From NCBI GenBank assembly GCA_000729835.1, contig JFHB01000046.1, positions 1-64,000 on the forward strand: DNA of 64,000 nucleotides, given 5' to 3'. Source of the stretch: Atkinsonella hypoxylon. Taxonomy: Eukaryota > Ascomycota > Sordariomycetes > Hypocreales > Clavicipitaceae. The notes beneath the pieces were generated by a model. The model searched no databases and was not told the DNA's origin. It worked only from the letters and a program-made list of their open reading frames with translations. Below, in pieces: positions 54,012-64,000 of this stretch. The number at the start of each line of letters is the position of its first letter. The first letter of the stretch is position 1. Position numbers and translations under genes: made by a program.

Positions 54012-55385
54012 ATGACAGATAATACGAGTAGCACCATTATCGCAAACGTCCCTTCATCCCATAGCCGTACATCTTCGTCCACGTCCCAAACTCCCCGTGC
54101 CATCATGACCATGACGTTAGACGCATCTCAGCAGCAGCGTTTTGCGCCTTCATTCAACTTTGATTATCCTCACCATGGCCAACCACCAACATTCTCAAAT
54201 CCTTGGTCGTCATCTACATCTCCTCCACAGACAGCTCCCACAGCCGGCAATCCATTGTTCGTCGGTACCCAACATCAGCCCGGCCTCAGCCATAGTATGA
54301 TGGCGGCCAAAGGTCCAGCTGGCCGAGCCAGCACCAGCAGCGCATCATCCATGGCATCATATGGTTCTCTGCCAGTGTCAACCACTGGGGCAGGTACAAA
54401 TCCCCCATGGCCGATGAGACTTGGTGGTTGTTTTCAGTATACAGAGTTGTACTAATTGACGGATTAGGTCTCCTCAACATGAATCGCATGACCACGTCTG
54501 CGGCATACGGGGATCCCAACTACGCTACAACAGCCTCACCTGTCAATGGCCATTTCGCACCCGGATCTGCTCCCCATTACGATGCTATCGGATATCCACC
54601 GGCATCTGTTCGACAATCTACATTCGGCATCAGTCCTGAACCTGACTCTACCAGGCGAGCTTTTCCTCAACCGTAAGCGCTCCCTTCTGACTGCAATATT
54701 ATATGGCATACTCGTATGTCGCGGCGAAACTAAGCTAATTTGTGCTGCAGAATGACTTCTCAAGCAGATGAACGACGGAGTTTTGCTGATGCCCTCGATG
54801 CTAGCCATGGGATGTTGGCAATGAGTCAAGAGACCCCACGCAACATTTATGGCACTCGTCACCACCGGTCGTCCGTCGACTCCTATGGATTCCCCTCCAC
54901 ACACTCCACCAGCTCTTCCATTTCGTCCAGCGGAAACTTCAGCTCCTACTATGGTGACTCAGTGTCAGACTATTCCTCGGCTGCCGGGTCAGACATCGAG
55001 TCTGTCAACTCCAGAACGTTGCCCAGGCCTCAAGGCTTGATGGGCTCTCAAATGCCTCCTGCACCCCAATCAATGATGGGCCAATTTAGCTCCAAGGTTT
55101 CGTCGAGCACGCAGAAGAAGCACAAGTGCAAGGTCTGTGACAAACGATTCACCCGGCCCAGCTCACTACAAACTCACATGTACAGCCACACCGGCGAGAA
55201 GCGTATGTACTCCCTACCACTGCCTCTGATTTCCCATGGTTATTGACAATTCAGCAGCATTCGCTTGTGAGGTAGAAGGCTGTGGACGACACTTTTCGGT
55301 TGTGTCCAATCTGCGCAGACACCGCAAAGTCCACCGAGGCGACGCACGATCAGAAGCTGGGTCTGAAGATCATCAGTCAGATTAG
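54012..55385 (+). CDS. C2H2 zinc-finger transcription factor, FlbC-like
   Basis: Four exons: 54012-54393, 54468-54672, 54751-55202 and 55258-55385, giving 388 aa; introns of 74, 78 and 55 nt have phases 1, 2 and 1. Residues 1-315 are Ser/Thr/Pro/Gln-rich with no fold. Two C2H2 fingers sit near the C-terminus. Finger 1 is CKVCDKRFTRPSSLQTHMYSH (first Cys at about 322, Cx2C...Hx3H). After the HTGEKPF linker comes finger 2, CEVEGCGRHFSVVSNLRRHRK (first Cys at about 350, Cx4C). Intron 3 splits the protein exactly in the linker. The arrangement matches FlbC, an upstream activator of conidiation (brlA) in Aspergillus; the name is by resemblance, and other two-finger regulators share similar fingers. 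The 5' flank is long and repeat-rich. I chose the ATG at 54012. Confidence 0.85.
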
Positions 55386-58114
55386 GCCCCTTTATTATTG
55401 TTCCTATATTTCGAGCCAGTCACGAGCGTATATCATCCCACGCCGAACCAAAGCATAGAAGCCTTGTAAGCAGGATTGTATCACCCGTCGACTTGCGCCT
55501 TCACGATAATTGTCATAATTCTACGCTGTCGGAGAGAGATATGCTCGAGAGCGAACAACCATGACCAATACAGCAATAAGAACAAGAAGTTTCTTGGGGG
55601 GCGAGACTCGGCGCGTCAATGAGTGGAATAAATGAGGCTCGCATGCGTCACAAATGTACATGATTCAGTCATTCGACATATCGGATGTGTGGGCCACATG
55701 CAGGGCAGCCGGGGGCGGTTACATTGGGCTTAGAACCGTAATGTTTTCGGTCTTTTGAATGGCAGTTGGAGAGATGGAGTCATTTGATGTTCTTTTGCTG
55801 TACACATGACATGCGTTTTTAGGGTTTTTGGGTTTTTAAGATTCCCTATGCAGACCACTGCGAGAAAGTTTGGGTACGGAGAGGAGCGCGCGTAAGGCCT
55901 GGTCAAGGTACGTTCCTTTGAACCGGGTTCGTTTAGCATCGTGGCCCGTGGCGTTCAGGCGATTTTTTTTTTTTTTTTTTTTCCATTTTCAATCGCTCAC
56001 TGGCTGGCTGGCTACACAATCGGATAGCTTCAGATTTATTATTGATGTCTTGTGGGGAGGGCGTATTCCTCATATAACAGCGTTCATGTTGCAGGGAATT
56101 TTTCTCTCAATTCTTTTTTTATAATTTTTTTCCCTTTACGATTTGATTACATATCAAGCAAGTCGGGAGTCCCGCTAGTGGGGGAGGCCGCATCGCATAT
56201 TATAAACTGAAGCGATCAGCGTCCAGGGGAAAGAAATACATGGAGACGGCAAGAAGAACGAATTCGGTGGCTCAACTTTGTTTCCAGACATGTGTCATGA
56301 ACTACATGGTTAAATTCATTTACCATTGGGTAATTATCCGGTATTGCGCTGTGAGGGAAGGCAGAGACCACGTGCCACAACCCGTAGAAACAAGAACAGG
56401 GAGAAAAACTGGCTGGCTCGGGCTGATGCCGAAGGCAGCAGGAGGAAACGGAAGGCGCAACTATTAGCCATTCTCCACTTCCCATCTGAAGGAGACCCAC
56501 TCCAGCACCGCACCGTTGGCACCCAGCAAACCGAGGCGGCAAAGCTCCAGAGGAGCTAGGCGAAATTCTATCTTGGATACATGCATCCTTGAGTGTGGTC
56601 AGGCGACGACCAGGTGGGCACGAACTAGCTTGGTTGGATAATGGAGTATTATGAGAAAACGGGTACCTGTCTGCGCCGAGAGATATCACGAGGAGGCACC
56701 CTCCGTCTCTCTCTCTCTCTATTACATCCACGTCGCCCGTCTACGGCGCAAGCGAACTGCCCCGATTCTGAATATTCGCCGAGATTGAAAGGAAGCACAC
56801 AGATACATTGATGTCCAGGTTCTGACACTTCTAAAAAGAGTCGTTGCAAAGTTGCGATCTGGTCGACAGGCCGTTTTTAACGTCGCCTGATGCGGAAACA
56901 CTGGGAACGGTGCTGGTAGGATATATTTTGCGTGTTCAACAAAGTATTTCAGATATTAGATTTGCTGTCTTTTCACTGCAAGACTAATGACATGGCCATG
57001 TGATGCCGGGCAACTGGTCCCGAGGACTTTAATTCTCCTGGTGCTTCCGCCGTTCATACACATCCTGGACAACGCGCGCAATATGGGCAACGGGGAGCAA
57101 GGCGAAGCCCTGCTGCTTCGTTCAGACGTAGAGAAATGCAATGAGAACGCCTAGTTAAGGTTTTGCATGTTGGGGATGGATGGCGTGATGGTCGGGCAAG
57201 CGGGTTGCGGCAGAATTCAAGAATTCAAGCAGGTAACCCCTACCCTATGCATAGCCAGAACCCAAAAGGAAAAAAATCAAGAAGAGAAATGAAATTACAA
57301 GGGAAAGGGAAGAACGTGGCTATTCTTGGACCTTGACGTTTATTCCTGCTTCTCTTCGGTATTGCATGGGGCTAGCCGTTGCCAAGCTTTTTAAAGGGGG
57401 AAAAGGCCAGCTTTGTTGACTCGGGGATGGGATTCCGAGCAAATAGGCACGCGAATAGGAAATATTCGTTGCCGGTGGACAGATGGATTCCAAAAGGTTT
57501 TTTTCAACGGGAAGGGACGGGGGTTTAAGCCACAAGTGCATCTCTCTGCTCGGGAGTCCCAGTCTTGACTTTTCCAGCCAGCACAGCAGGGAAAGGAAAT
57601 AGCACCTGCGTTTCACTAAAAACAAAAAAACAAAAAAAAGAAAAGGAAAGAAGAAAAAAGAAAGAAAGTTCGAAGTTTGGTCAATGGTGTCAAGACCGGG
57701 GACAAGCTTTTGCGGGGGCAGCGGGAGCGACACCCTGAGGGGGAAAAACGGGGCACGATGGGTGGATGGACGGCGTCACGGACAGTCAGTCGCCCCGTCG
57801 ATTAGGGAACTTTGCCTCGCATGGCCAAACTGGACTAGACCGCTAAGGGGGACAAGGATGAGTGGCATCCCCGTAGCCCCGGTACAGAGCATGTCCACCT
57901 TGCTTTCGACGCTTATTGCCCCAATGGTGATTCGGTGCGGCGCTGCGGTATCCGCACAGTTCGCCGCGAATTCTACGCACGGTGCGCTGCTTTCCCCGAC
58001 GATGGACCCAGACACGCTAGTTACGAACGGCACTTCTTTGCGCCCTGTTGGGAGGTAAAGTGGACACGTGTTTTGGAGGGTGGATCCCATAATATATTAG
58101 GGTCTATTCCGTAC

Positions 58115-58268
58115 TAGTGGGCCAGATAACTTGGCCAGAACAAGCATCGCTAATAACACTGCATCAAGCCCTTAAAAAAAAATATTAAAAAAAGAAGAGA
58201 AAAGAAAAGAAAAGAAAAGAAAAGATGTAGTGTTATTAGGGATGCTGTTGAAGGGTTGACTGGTGCTA
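58115..58268. mobile_element. MITE-like element with ~45-bp imperfect terminal inverted repeats
   Basis: The left end (from TAGTGGGCCAG at 58115) and the reverse complement of the right end (from TAGCACCAG at 58268) align through their whole first ~45 bases. The best part is GCATCSCTAATAACACTRCA (S = C or G, R = A or G). The ends are flanked by TA-containing ACTAGT and GCTAGT, as for a TA-target family (Tc1/pogo type). The 58-base middle is an A-rich spacer ending in a pure AAAAG microsatellite (58199-58225). It is too short to encode a transposase. Confidence 0.65.
58199..58225 (+). repeat. AAAAG microsatellite
   Basis: About five perfect AAAAG units inside the MITE-like element. Confidence 0.85.
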
Positions 58269-58403
58269 GTACCTCAGATAAGCGTATGCACCTGCGCTTA
58301 TCCCTTCAACGCGATTATTATTCCTCTGTCAAGACTTCTGAGACTATGCGTCCGGTTATTAGGTTTGACATACCGAATAGTTTCTCGCTTATGTGCCCTC
58401 TAT

Positions 58404-58770
58404 TCATCCATTGTTCTTGTCTTCCGCTACTTTTATACCTCCTTTACGAGAATTTAAGTTCTCTATCTCGTCTCTATTCCGACGAAATATTAAATCATCG
58501 TTCGCGTACATAAGTAAACCTTCAATCTGATTATATTTTGCTAGTTCAAGCGCGTAAATACTAAGAATTGGGGATCCGTTGGCACCTTGGGTGAATCCTG
58601 ACTTCAATCATTTCTCGTATCCATTCTCCCTCATTTCTGTCCCAAAGATTTCCTTGTCAAGGAATGAGCTCCTGGTCGGCTGTAAGATAACGTGAAGGTG
58701 TGCACGTTACCCCAATAGACCAAAAGATCCGCCAATGCCTTACGACTATATATAAGGTCGCGACACTACG
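58404..58770 (-). pseudogene. Degenerate reverse transcriptase fragment, organellar/plasmid type
   Basis: On the minus strand the frame reads SGFTQGANGSPILSIYALE (RT motif QGxxxSPxL), then GLLMYANDDLIF, which corresponds to the YADD catalytic box with its first Asp replaced by Asn, then GGIKVAEDK. Upstream in the same frame come SSFLDKEIFG and MRENGYEK. Two in-frame TGA codons, before LKSG and after NNG, fall where Trp would suit the family. Other stops and an apparent frameshift occur further out. The motifs are of RT type rather than viral RdRp, and differ from the QGSPLSP box of fungal Tad-like LINEs. It is not functional here. Confidence 0.6.
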
Positions 58771-59376
58771 TACGACGTACGTGTGCCTTTGGCCCCACGT
58801 CGCGCGCGCACCTTATATCGGCGATATCTATTCCGTAGGAGAGGATGATAGAACTAATAATCTGCGACACTATCACAAAGCCTACGATCGAAAAGCTTAT
58901 TAGATGACTTAACGATGGATTAAATATATCCTGGCATACATTATTTTCTGACTTGGGTGTTGAAACGATGGCATGGGATTACCTATGTTCCACCTTAATG
59001 ACGTCATTGACCTTCCAACCTCTGGGATAATAGTTAGGTGGTGGGTTAATCCACTAAGCGTGGGGTTTTGGAAGTCTATTTCGACGCTATTTCCTGCAGT
59101 TAACGCGTTTATTCTGACAATTCTTTTTAGGGAAAGAGGTTAACTAACTATTAGGAATACAAGACAGACATTTCTAAGCCTAGAAAAACTAAGACCCTTA
59201 GTTCTACACACAGCCAGTAATCAACAAACAATTTTAGGAAGATTGCTTCCTATTGAACTTTTTCATCATTCTTGTTCTTTTTATAGTCCTTTGGGCTAGA
59301 GAGAGGACACTTAAGACCCTGCCTAAGATTTGTTGGAATCATCAACATCATCCCCATTCCTGGAATTCAATCACTT

Positions 59377-59966
59377 TCATTCTGAAGAAGACCTGCAGAC
59401 ATTGCTGCCCTTGCCACTATCATTATCAGAATCTGGACCAAATCTAAGTGGATTATCTCTATTACCTCCATCATCAGATACATCCAAGACAGACTGGGTA
59501 AATTCTGGAGATGGTGGACGCGACATGATGTCGGGTCTTTGTGTTCCCCCCAGCGAACTGAGAATACCGGCCACTTCACCCCATTCCGTCGCCCCTATTT
59601 CCAGAATAACCAGGCCGGAGGAGCCGCCATGTCGAAGAAATGCACACGCAACTGCGCGAGCGGATCAAGCAGGCATTCCTTGGGCATACTTCAACTTGAT
59701 TAGTCATGGGTTCCTGCAGAAAGGACAAACAGACGAGCACAAAGTCGCTCAAGGCGGTTAAAATACAATACTGCACTTACTGCAAGGATTCTATTAGCAG
59801 AAAATGGAAAGCCTGAGCTGAGCTTAAGGAGTTTGATGTAGCAATCAATGGCCATTGAGCGGGCTTTTGAAGAGCTAAAGGCTGGGCGACTTACCCGCAC
59901 AGGTATTATGGTCGGTGCACCTATTATAACGCAAGAGATCGAGTAGATATTGTCTGAATGTGGCAT
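59377..59966. other. Possible further transposon relic, unassigned
   Basis: On the minus strand an acidic stretch (VSDDGGNRDNPLRFGPDSDND, about 59377-59480) looks like a real low-complexity protein tail. On the plus strand a broken frame around 59840-59970 reads ERAFEELKAGRLTRTGIMVG with stops on either side. Neither was matched to a named family. Position between the RT relic and the U6 copy suggests mobile-element debris. Confidence 0.25.
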
Positions 59967-60079
59967 GTATACGACTCCTTATCCTGGAGCCGCATCAGAG
60001 CGCCTGGCGTGTAGTTACATGGTTGACCGAGATGTCCACAAGCTAGTTACGAATCCTCTTCAAAGCCAGTCAATAGACA

Positions 60080-60160
60080 CCCGCTCCTTCGGGCATTTGG
60101 TTTATTTGAAACGATACAGATAATATTAGCATGGCCCTTGCACTAAGGATGACACGCTCA
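60080..60160 (+). pseudogene. Degenerate U6 snRNA copy
   Basis: The sequence follows U6 over its conserved core: a 5' hairpin with CTTCGGG, CATTTGG, then TTTGAAACGATACAG, the AGC triad at 60128-60130, then ATGGCCCTTGCACTAAGGAT and GACACGCTCA. The ACAGAGA box is changed to ACAGATA (60116-60122), and the following GAT to TAT; GGTCAA upstream is changed to GGTTTA. These positions pair with the 5' splice site or are near-invariant, and no terminal T run follows, so it is very likely a pseudogene. Confidence 0.8.
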
Positions 60161-62150
60161 GCCCGCAACCGATTGACGCTGCGCCAGAAATCCAGCCCCA
60201 ATGCATCGCGTGCTTTGTCAGAACGCCCACCCTTTTCTCTTCGTTCAGCGAGACGAAGCGTCGGCCGGGAATTCCATGGCTGGCTGGCACGGAGCAGCCG
60301 CGCTTTCCACTCCCTAAATTATACTTATACCCAACCCGCAACCCATGGGCCCCGGACCGTCACGCAGTTTGACCCGTCGGGTTGGTACGGGCCATTCAGT
60401 AGCAGTTGAAGATACGGCCTCGATCGAGTAAGCAAGCCATTGGTTCAACCGTCAAGGGGCATGGGGGCATGGCACAAAAAGCCCAGGGATGCCAGGCCTC
60501 CCATTCGGTCTTTCCAGACCTGGTAATTTAGGCGACGGCCGCAATGGGATTGGGATTGAATTGAAACCCCTCATTGAACAAGTGGGACGAGGTCCAAGGA
60601 ATAGTGTACACCGTCAGTGAACAATGTCATTTTCATTCCCCAGCCTTTGCAGCAACTCCAGCCAGCCCCAAGAAGGGCCCGCCCAAACTAGTCGGCGACT
60701 CTGACGTCGGTGGCTGCCTCGCAGGGTCTCGGCGGCTCCGTTTCGTGATCCACTCTGCGGTACGCGTACCGCCACTTTTCTCGGCATCTTGATTAGCCGA
60801 GGGTGCTTCCTTTCCTTCTGCGCCGTCCACCCCAGCCGTCTCGGGCGAGAGGTGTGCACCCCTGGGGTGGGAGCCGAAGCATGCTGCTGCTCAAGGGGAG
60901 GGGGCGTGCACAGCGACTAGTCTGATAACGGGGAAATAAGACACGGGGCGCAGGACAAGAGCGCTGTCTACAGCGAGTCATCGATCTAATAATAATGGCT
61001 TGCGTACGGAATATTCCCATCTGTTTGTCCCATCCGCTACGCCTTAGTGCCGTGGTTATAATTAGGGCCTTGGACAGACGTCTTTCACGGGACATCCATC
61101 CCGTTGTTAGCGCGTGAATTGACGCGCTCCGCATCTGCGTCCGCGTCGGCATACTGTCGGCCAACTTGGCCACGGACGCAGGTCAGCTTGCCTTCGTCTT
61201 CGTGCAGGGTAGGCGCTCTTTGGTAGCACTGCGCGGCATTTAATAATGAGCAAATTCATGTATCTGTGGGTCTAAAGGGATAAAAAAAGATAAGACTTCA
61301 TTCACATGCTACGTGAGACCTGGTTTTGCAGTTGCAGTTTATTCATTCATGCATGTCCCAGGACCCCCGGGGCCAGACAACATCCCTGAAGCAAGCCATT
61401 CTACTCCAGACAGTTCATCTATCCTACGCACAAACGCCAGAAACATGGGGGCGATATGTACAATATGTATTATAATGATACAATGGGGGCCAAGGCGAAT
61501 CGCAAGCCCCGGATCAGGCCAACACGCGTCCATCATAAATCGCAAACACGGATCAATCTATCATCATGAAACGCCATGACGCCACAATATACACAGCCCT
61601 TCCACTCGCGGAGAAGCGAATCCCCAGCCGGAGCTGCCTCCAGTTGGAGATTTTTGATTCCCCTTCAGCACCAGGCATCTCGCCTGTTGGAAAACAGCAA
61701 TAGAAACCGATATACGGAATACCTTGTTCACATTGCCTTCTATTACATTCACGCGTACGTAGGGTACCGGTACCCATGGTCGCCTGCGTTGGAGACAGAC
61801 TCGGACGGGAATGTAGCCACGAGTGGACTATTTTCGTTCCGCATACGGTGGCTAGAGCTCAAGGTCATGCCTGTAAGGCCTTTTCAGAGAGAGGATGAGA
61901 CAGAACACCCCTTTAGCTTTCCTTTCCAAACTAGTTACAGGCCTACTTGTTATGATCACATTCATCGAAAAGCAGTCGATTACAGGAAGACGTCGGCTCG
62001 CGGCGGATGGCTATGTCGTTACGAGCATTTCCTGTTCTGGGGGGATCAGCGAGAAGTGGCTGGTTTCCAGGGACATTGTCCCTTTCGGGGAGGAAAATGA
62101 TGTGACTGGATGATGATGCCATAGTTATTTACACTCGAGGGTAATGATAT

Positions 62151-62181
62151 AGAATACAGACAGAATACAGACAGAATACAG
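62151..62181 (+). repeat. Tandem repeat, 11-bp unit AGAATACAGAC
   Basis: Two full copies and a nine-base third copy. Confidence 0.88.
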
Positions 62182-63201
62182 GGGTATCTCAAAGGTTGAC
62201 TCGAGATTTGAAGCCGGTATAGACAGTATACGAGGCCTACTATAGCTCATAGTAAAAACTACTTATTTGCAGCATCCACACTTGATAAGTATGGATGATA
62301 GATTGTGCATGTGCAGCATTACCTTCTGAAGGCACTTCTTGACGGCTCGACGAAATCAAACATGACACGCCGAGGCTTCACGGATCTGAAATCCAAGCAT
62401 ATACACAGTGTAGACGGTGGACAGCGCGTGAGCCGTTCATTATTGGCAGCCACCCATATCCTCAACACAAATCAAAGTTCACGTAGACTATTTGAATATG
62501 TCATGAGAATCCGCATCCAGATTAAGCTGCTGTAATCTACACTGGCAATCAACCCACATCCTCATACCACAAGGCAGATCCCAGAAGTGGTATTATGGCA
62601 TCCTCTGCGAGTGGCAGCACTATTAATCCGCACTATTCCGCCATATAATCAGCCCTTTCTTCTGCTTCAAGAAAAACGACAAGTAGTTCGTCAGTCTTTG
62701 TGACGGAGACGACGTTGAATAATGTACACTGATCGAAAAGTAGATAAGAAAAAAATTTGGCAAAAGAAAATGGAGTAGAGGCCAGTAGCCGGAATAAAGA
62801 GAGAGACAATAAAGTAGAAAAGGAGAAAAAGTGAAGAAAAAAAAAGTGACATGCGACGAGACATACACCAGCTAAGCAGGTGCAAATCAGTTATCGGTAT
62901 CAGAAATGGTAACAACATTAGCCAGCAGTCGTAACCTCGTGAAAATGACGAGAAAATACAGTAAGTGTATCAGGTTGACAGTGCTTTTCCTCCGAAAGAT
63001 CCCTTTTCACCGGCACACAGTGAGAGTGGCCAACTAATTGCAGCTTCTTCTTCTCTCCGAAGATGCCAGAGTGGAAGTTTTGTCTTGTGAATGCTGTATA
63101 ACCTCGAGACAACCTGTCCATACGCCGCTCAACGCCGGCAGAAGTAGTTAAAGGATGTGCGTGTAAGTGCTCTCTAACGAAATCAACGCAAACCATCAGG
63201 C

Positions 63202-64000
63202 TCAAACGTGAGGCGCTGCGCCCGGCCGGCTTCTACCTAATGATTCTAGTAGTTCATGAGGTGGGATGCGCTGGATGCCGCTGCCTCGGTCATACATCGA
63301 TGTCGGAGCTGGCGTGTATCCTTCCCGCTTCTTTCTCAGTCGGTCCAGGATGATGCCTGCCACAACCATGAGCAGGATTAAGCCAAGCGAGATGGCAAGG
63401 CCAATGAGCACGACAAAGACCAAAGGCATGTGACTCTTCCCGGAGGAGAAGAAATCATCCTTTTGCGTGAAAATTCTGGCTATCGTTCCTGGTGCATTTC
63501 CTGAATTGGTGGTCAAGGCATATGGCCGGTAGTGTGTGCCGTTGAAAAGGGCTGCCGAAGCGACACCAACGTCAGGTATGATTATTGAGCCAGTCATCAT
63601 GAGGGCCTGGTCCTCGTCCAGTAAATCAGTCTTGTCATGGTTCTTGGTGAGCGAGAAAACTTGGAGGCTGCGCAGGATGGTGTTCGCAGGAAGGGTTTCA
63701 TTGGCCGACATCCACTTGCTGCCGTCGTATTTCATGAGATAAACTGACCCATCTTTGATTGACTTCCCGGCAATCCAGACTTGCCTCCCATCACTAGATG
63801 CTGGGGTCATAACCTGCACTGGTCCGGGGATGCTGTCAGCACCAGGGAATGCTGACCAAGTCTCCTTGCTAGCATCGTACGTGGCCAGGTAGCTTGTGTC
63901 AGTACCGTTGGCCAACAAATCGCCTCCTACAATCAGAGTTGTTTTGCTAGACCACAACATGCCCAAAACCTCTCCTGATAAGCCGTTGCCAGCTTGCATC
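63202..64000 (-). CDS. RAX2: Rax2-like cortical polarity protein, C-terminal part (5' part outside window)
   Basis: Plasma-membrane glycoprotein that marks growth sites; in yeast it works with Rax1 in bipolar budding, and in filamentous fungi it is linked to polarity and septation. Only the last 265 or so residues are visible, in one open frame. The extracellular part has kelch-like repeats (WSAFPGADSIPGPVQVMT, YLMKYDGSKW, ALMMTGSIIIPDVGVASAAL). A single transmembrane helix follows (MPLVFVVLIGLAISLGLILL and on), then a basic stop-transfer RLRKKREG. The short cytosolic tail, YTPAPTSMYDRGSGIQRIPP followed by HELLESLGRSRPG, is strongly conserved among filamentous ascomycetes. The 5' part and start lie to the right of the window. 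Confidence 0.92.
   Translation of the reverse strand, partial: MQAGNGLSGEVLGMLWSSKTTLIVGGDLLANGTDTSYLATYDASKETWSAFPGADSIPGPVQVMTPASSDGRQVWIAGKSIKDGSVYLMKYDGSKWMSANETLPANTILRSLQVFSLTKNHDKTDLLDEDQALMMTGSIIIPDVGVASAALFNGTHYRPYALTTNSGNAPGTIARIFTQKDDFFSSGKSHMPLVFVVLIGLAISLGLILLMVVAGIILDRLRKKREGYTPAPTSMYDRGSGIQRIPPHELLESLGRSRPGAAPHV

Larger units (their letters stand above)
55386..63201. other. Gene-poor region with transposon relics
   Basis: About 7.8 kb between the zinc-finger gene and RAX2. A T20 run lies at 55963-55982. Position 58.1-60.2 kb holds a small inverted-repeat element, a decayed reverse transcriptase and a degenerate U6 copy, each listed separately. Elsewhere no protein family was recognised. 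Confidence 0.5.

Noticed and set aside
58078..58116. Helitron 3' terminus (minus strand hairpin followed by CTAG-T)
   Set aside because: A short GGCCA/TGGCC hairpin and CTAGT are present, but the matching inverted copy at 58226-58268 is better explained by terminal inverted repeats; kept only as an alternative.

Overview
The window looks like a nuclear chromosome segment of a filamentous ascomycete, most likely a sordariomycete. Genes carry short introns (mostly about 45-330 nt) with GTAAGT-like donors and CTAAC-like branch points. The encoded proteins (HapB, a Yvc1 vacuolar channel, Rax2, an FlbC-like C2H2 factor, FAN1, Cul3) have fungal architecture. A recurring intergenic motif, GTACGGAGTA, reminds me of hypocrealean genomes, but that placement is only an inference. 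I found no bacterial or viral operon, CRISPR array, rRNA or intact tRNA.

Left third (1-15.7 kb) is gene-dense: the 3' part of 3-hydroxyanthranilate dioxygenase (BNA1), an FAHD1-like hydrolase, cullin-3 divergent from SmD1, an eRF1 methyltransferase (Mtq2), a Cys/His-rich small protein, a Yvc1 TRP channel, an APH-fold kinase and the CCAAT-binding subunit HapB. Then follows a region of about 11 kb with no convincing gene (15.7-26.7 kb), one Pro/Ser-rich conserved-looking protein (26.7-27.4 kb), and another empty 5 kb.

The middle (32.4-45.8 kb) is a compact housekeeping block for DNA repair, chromatin and splicing: FAN1 divergent from the COMPASS subunit Sdc1, ribosomal protein S13, U2AF65 divergent from OGG1, then SF3b155 (Hsh155). 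U2AF65 and SF3b155 bind each other during 3' splice-site recognition; SmD1 at 6 kb is a third spliceosomal gene. The two divergent promoters of this block each pair a CCAAT box with a TGACGT element.

The right part (45.8-64 kb) is sparse: an FlbC-like zinc-finger regulator with a long repeat-rich upstream region, then 7.8 kb that contains a transposon graveyard (58.1-60.2 kb). This holds a small TIR element with TA-like ends, a decayed reverse transcriptase that reads better when TGA is taken as tryptophan, and a degenerate U6 snRNA copy. The 3' end of the polarity gene RAX2 runs off the right edge. Exon boundaries were placed by hand from splice consensus, reading phase and family conservation; all listed multi-exon models keep phase throughout.
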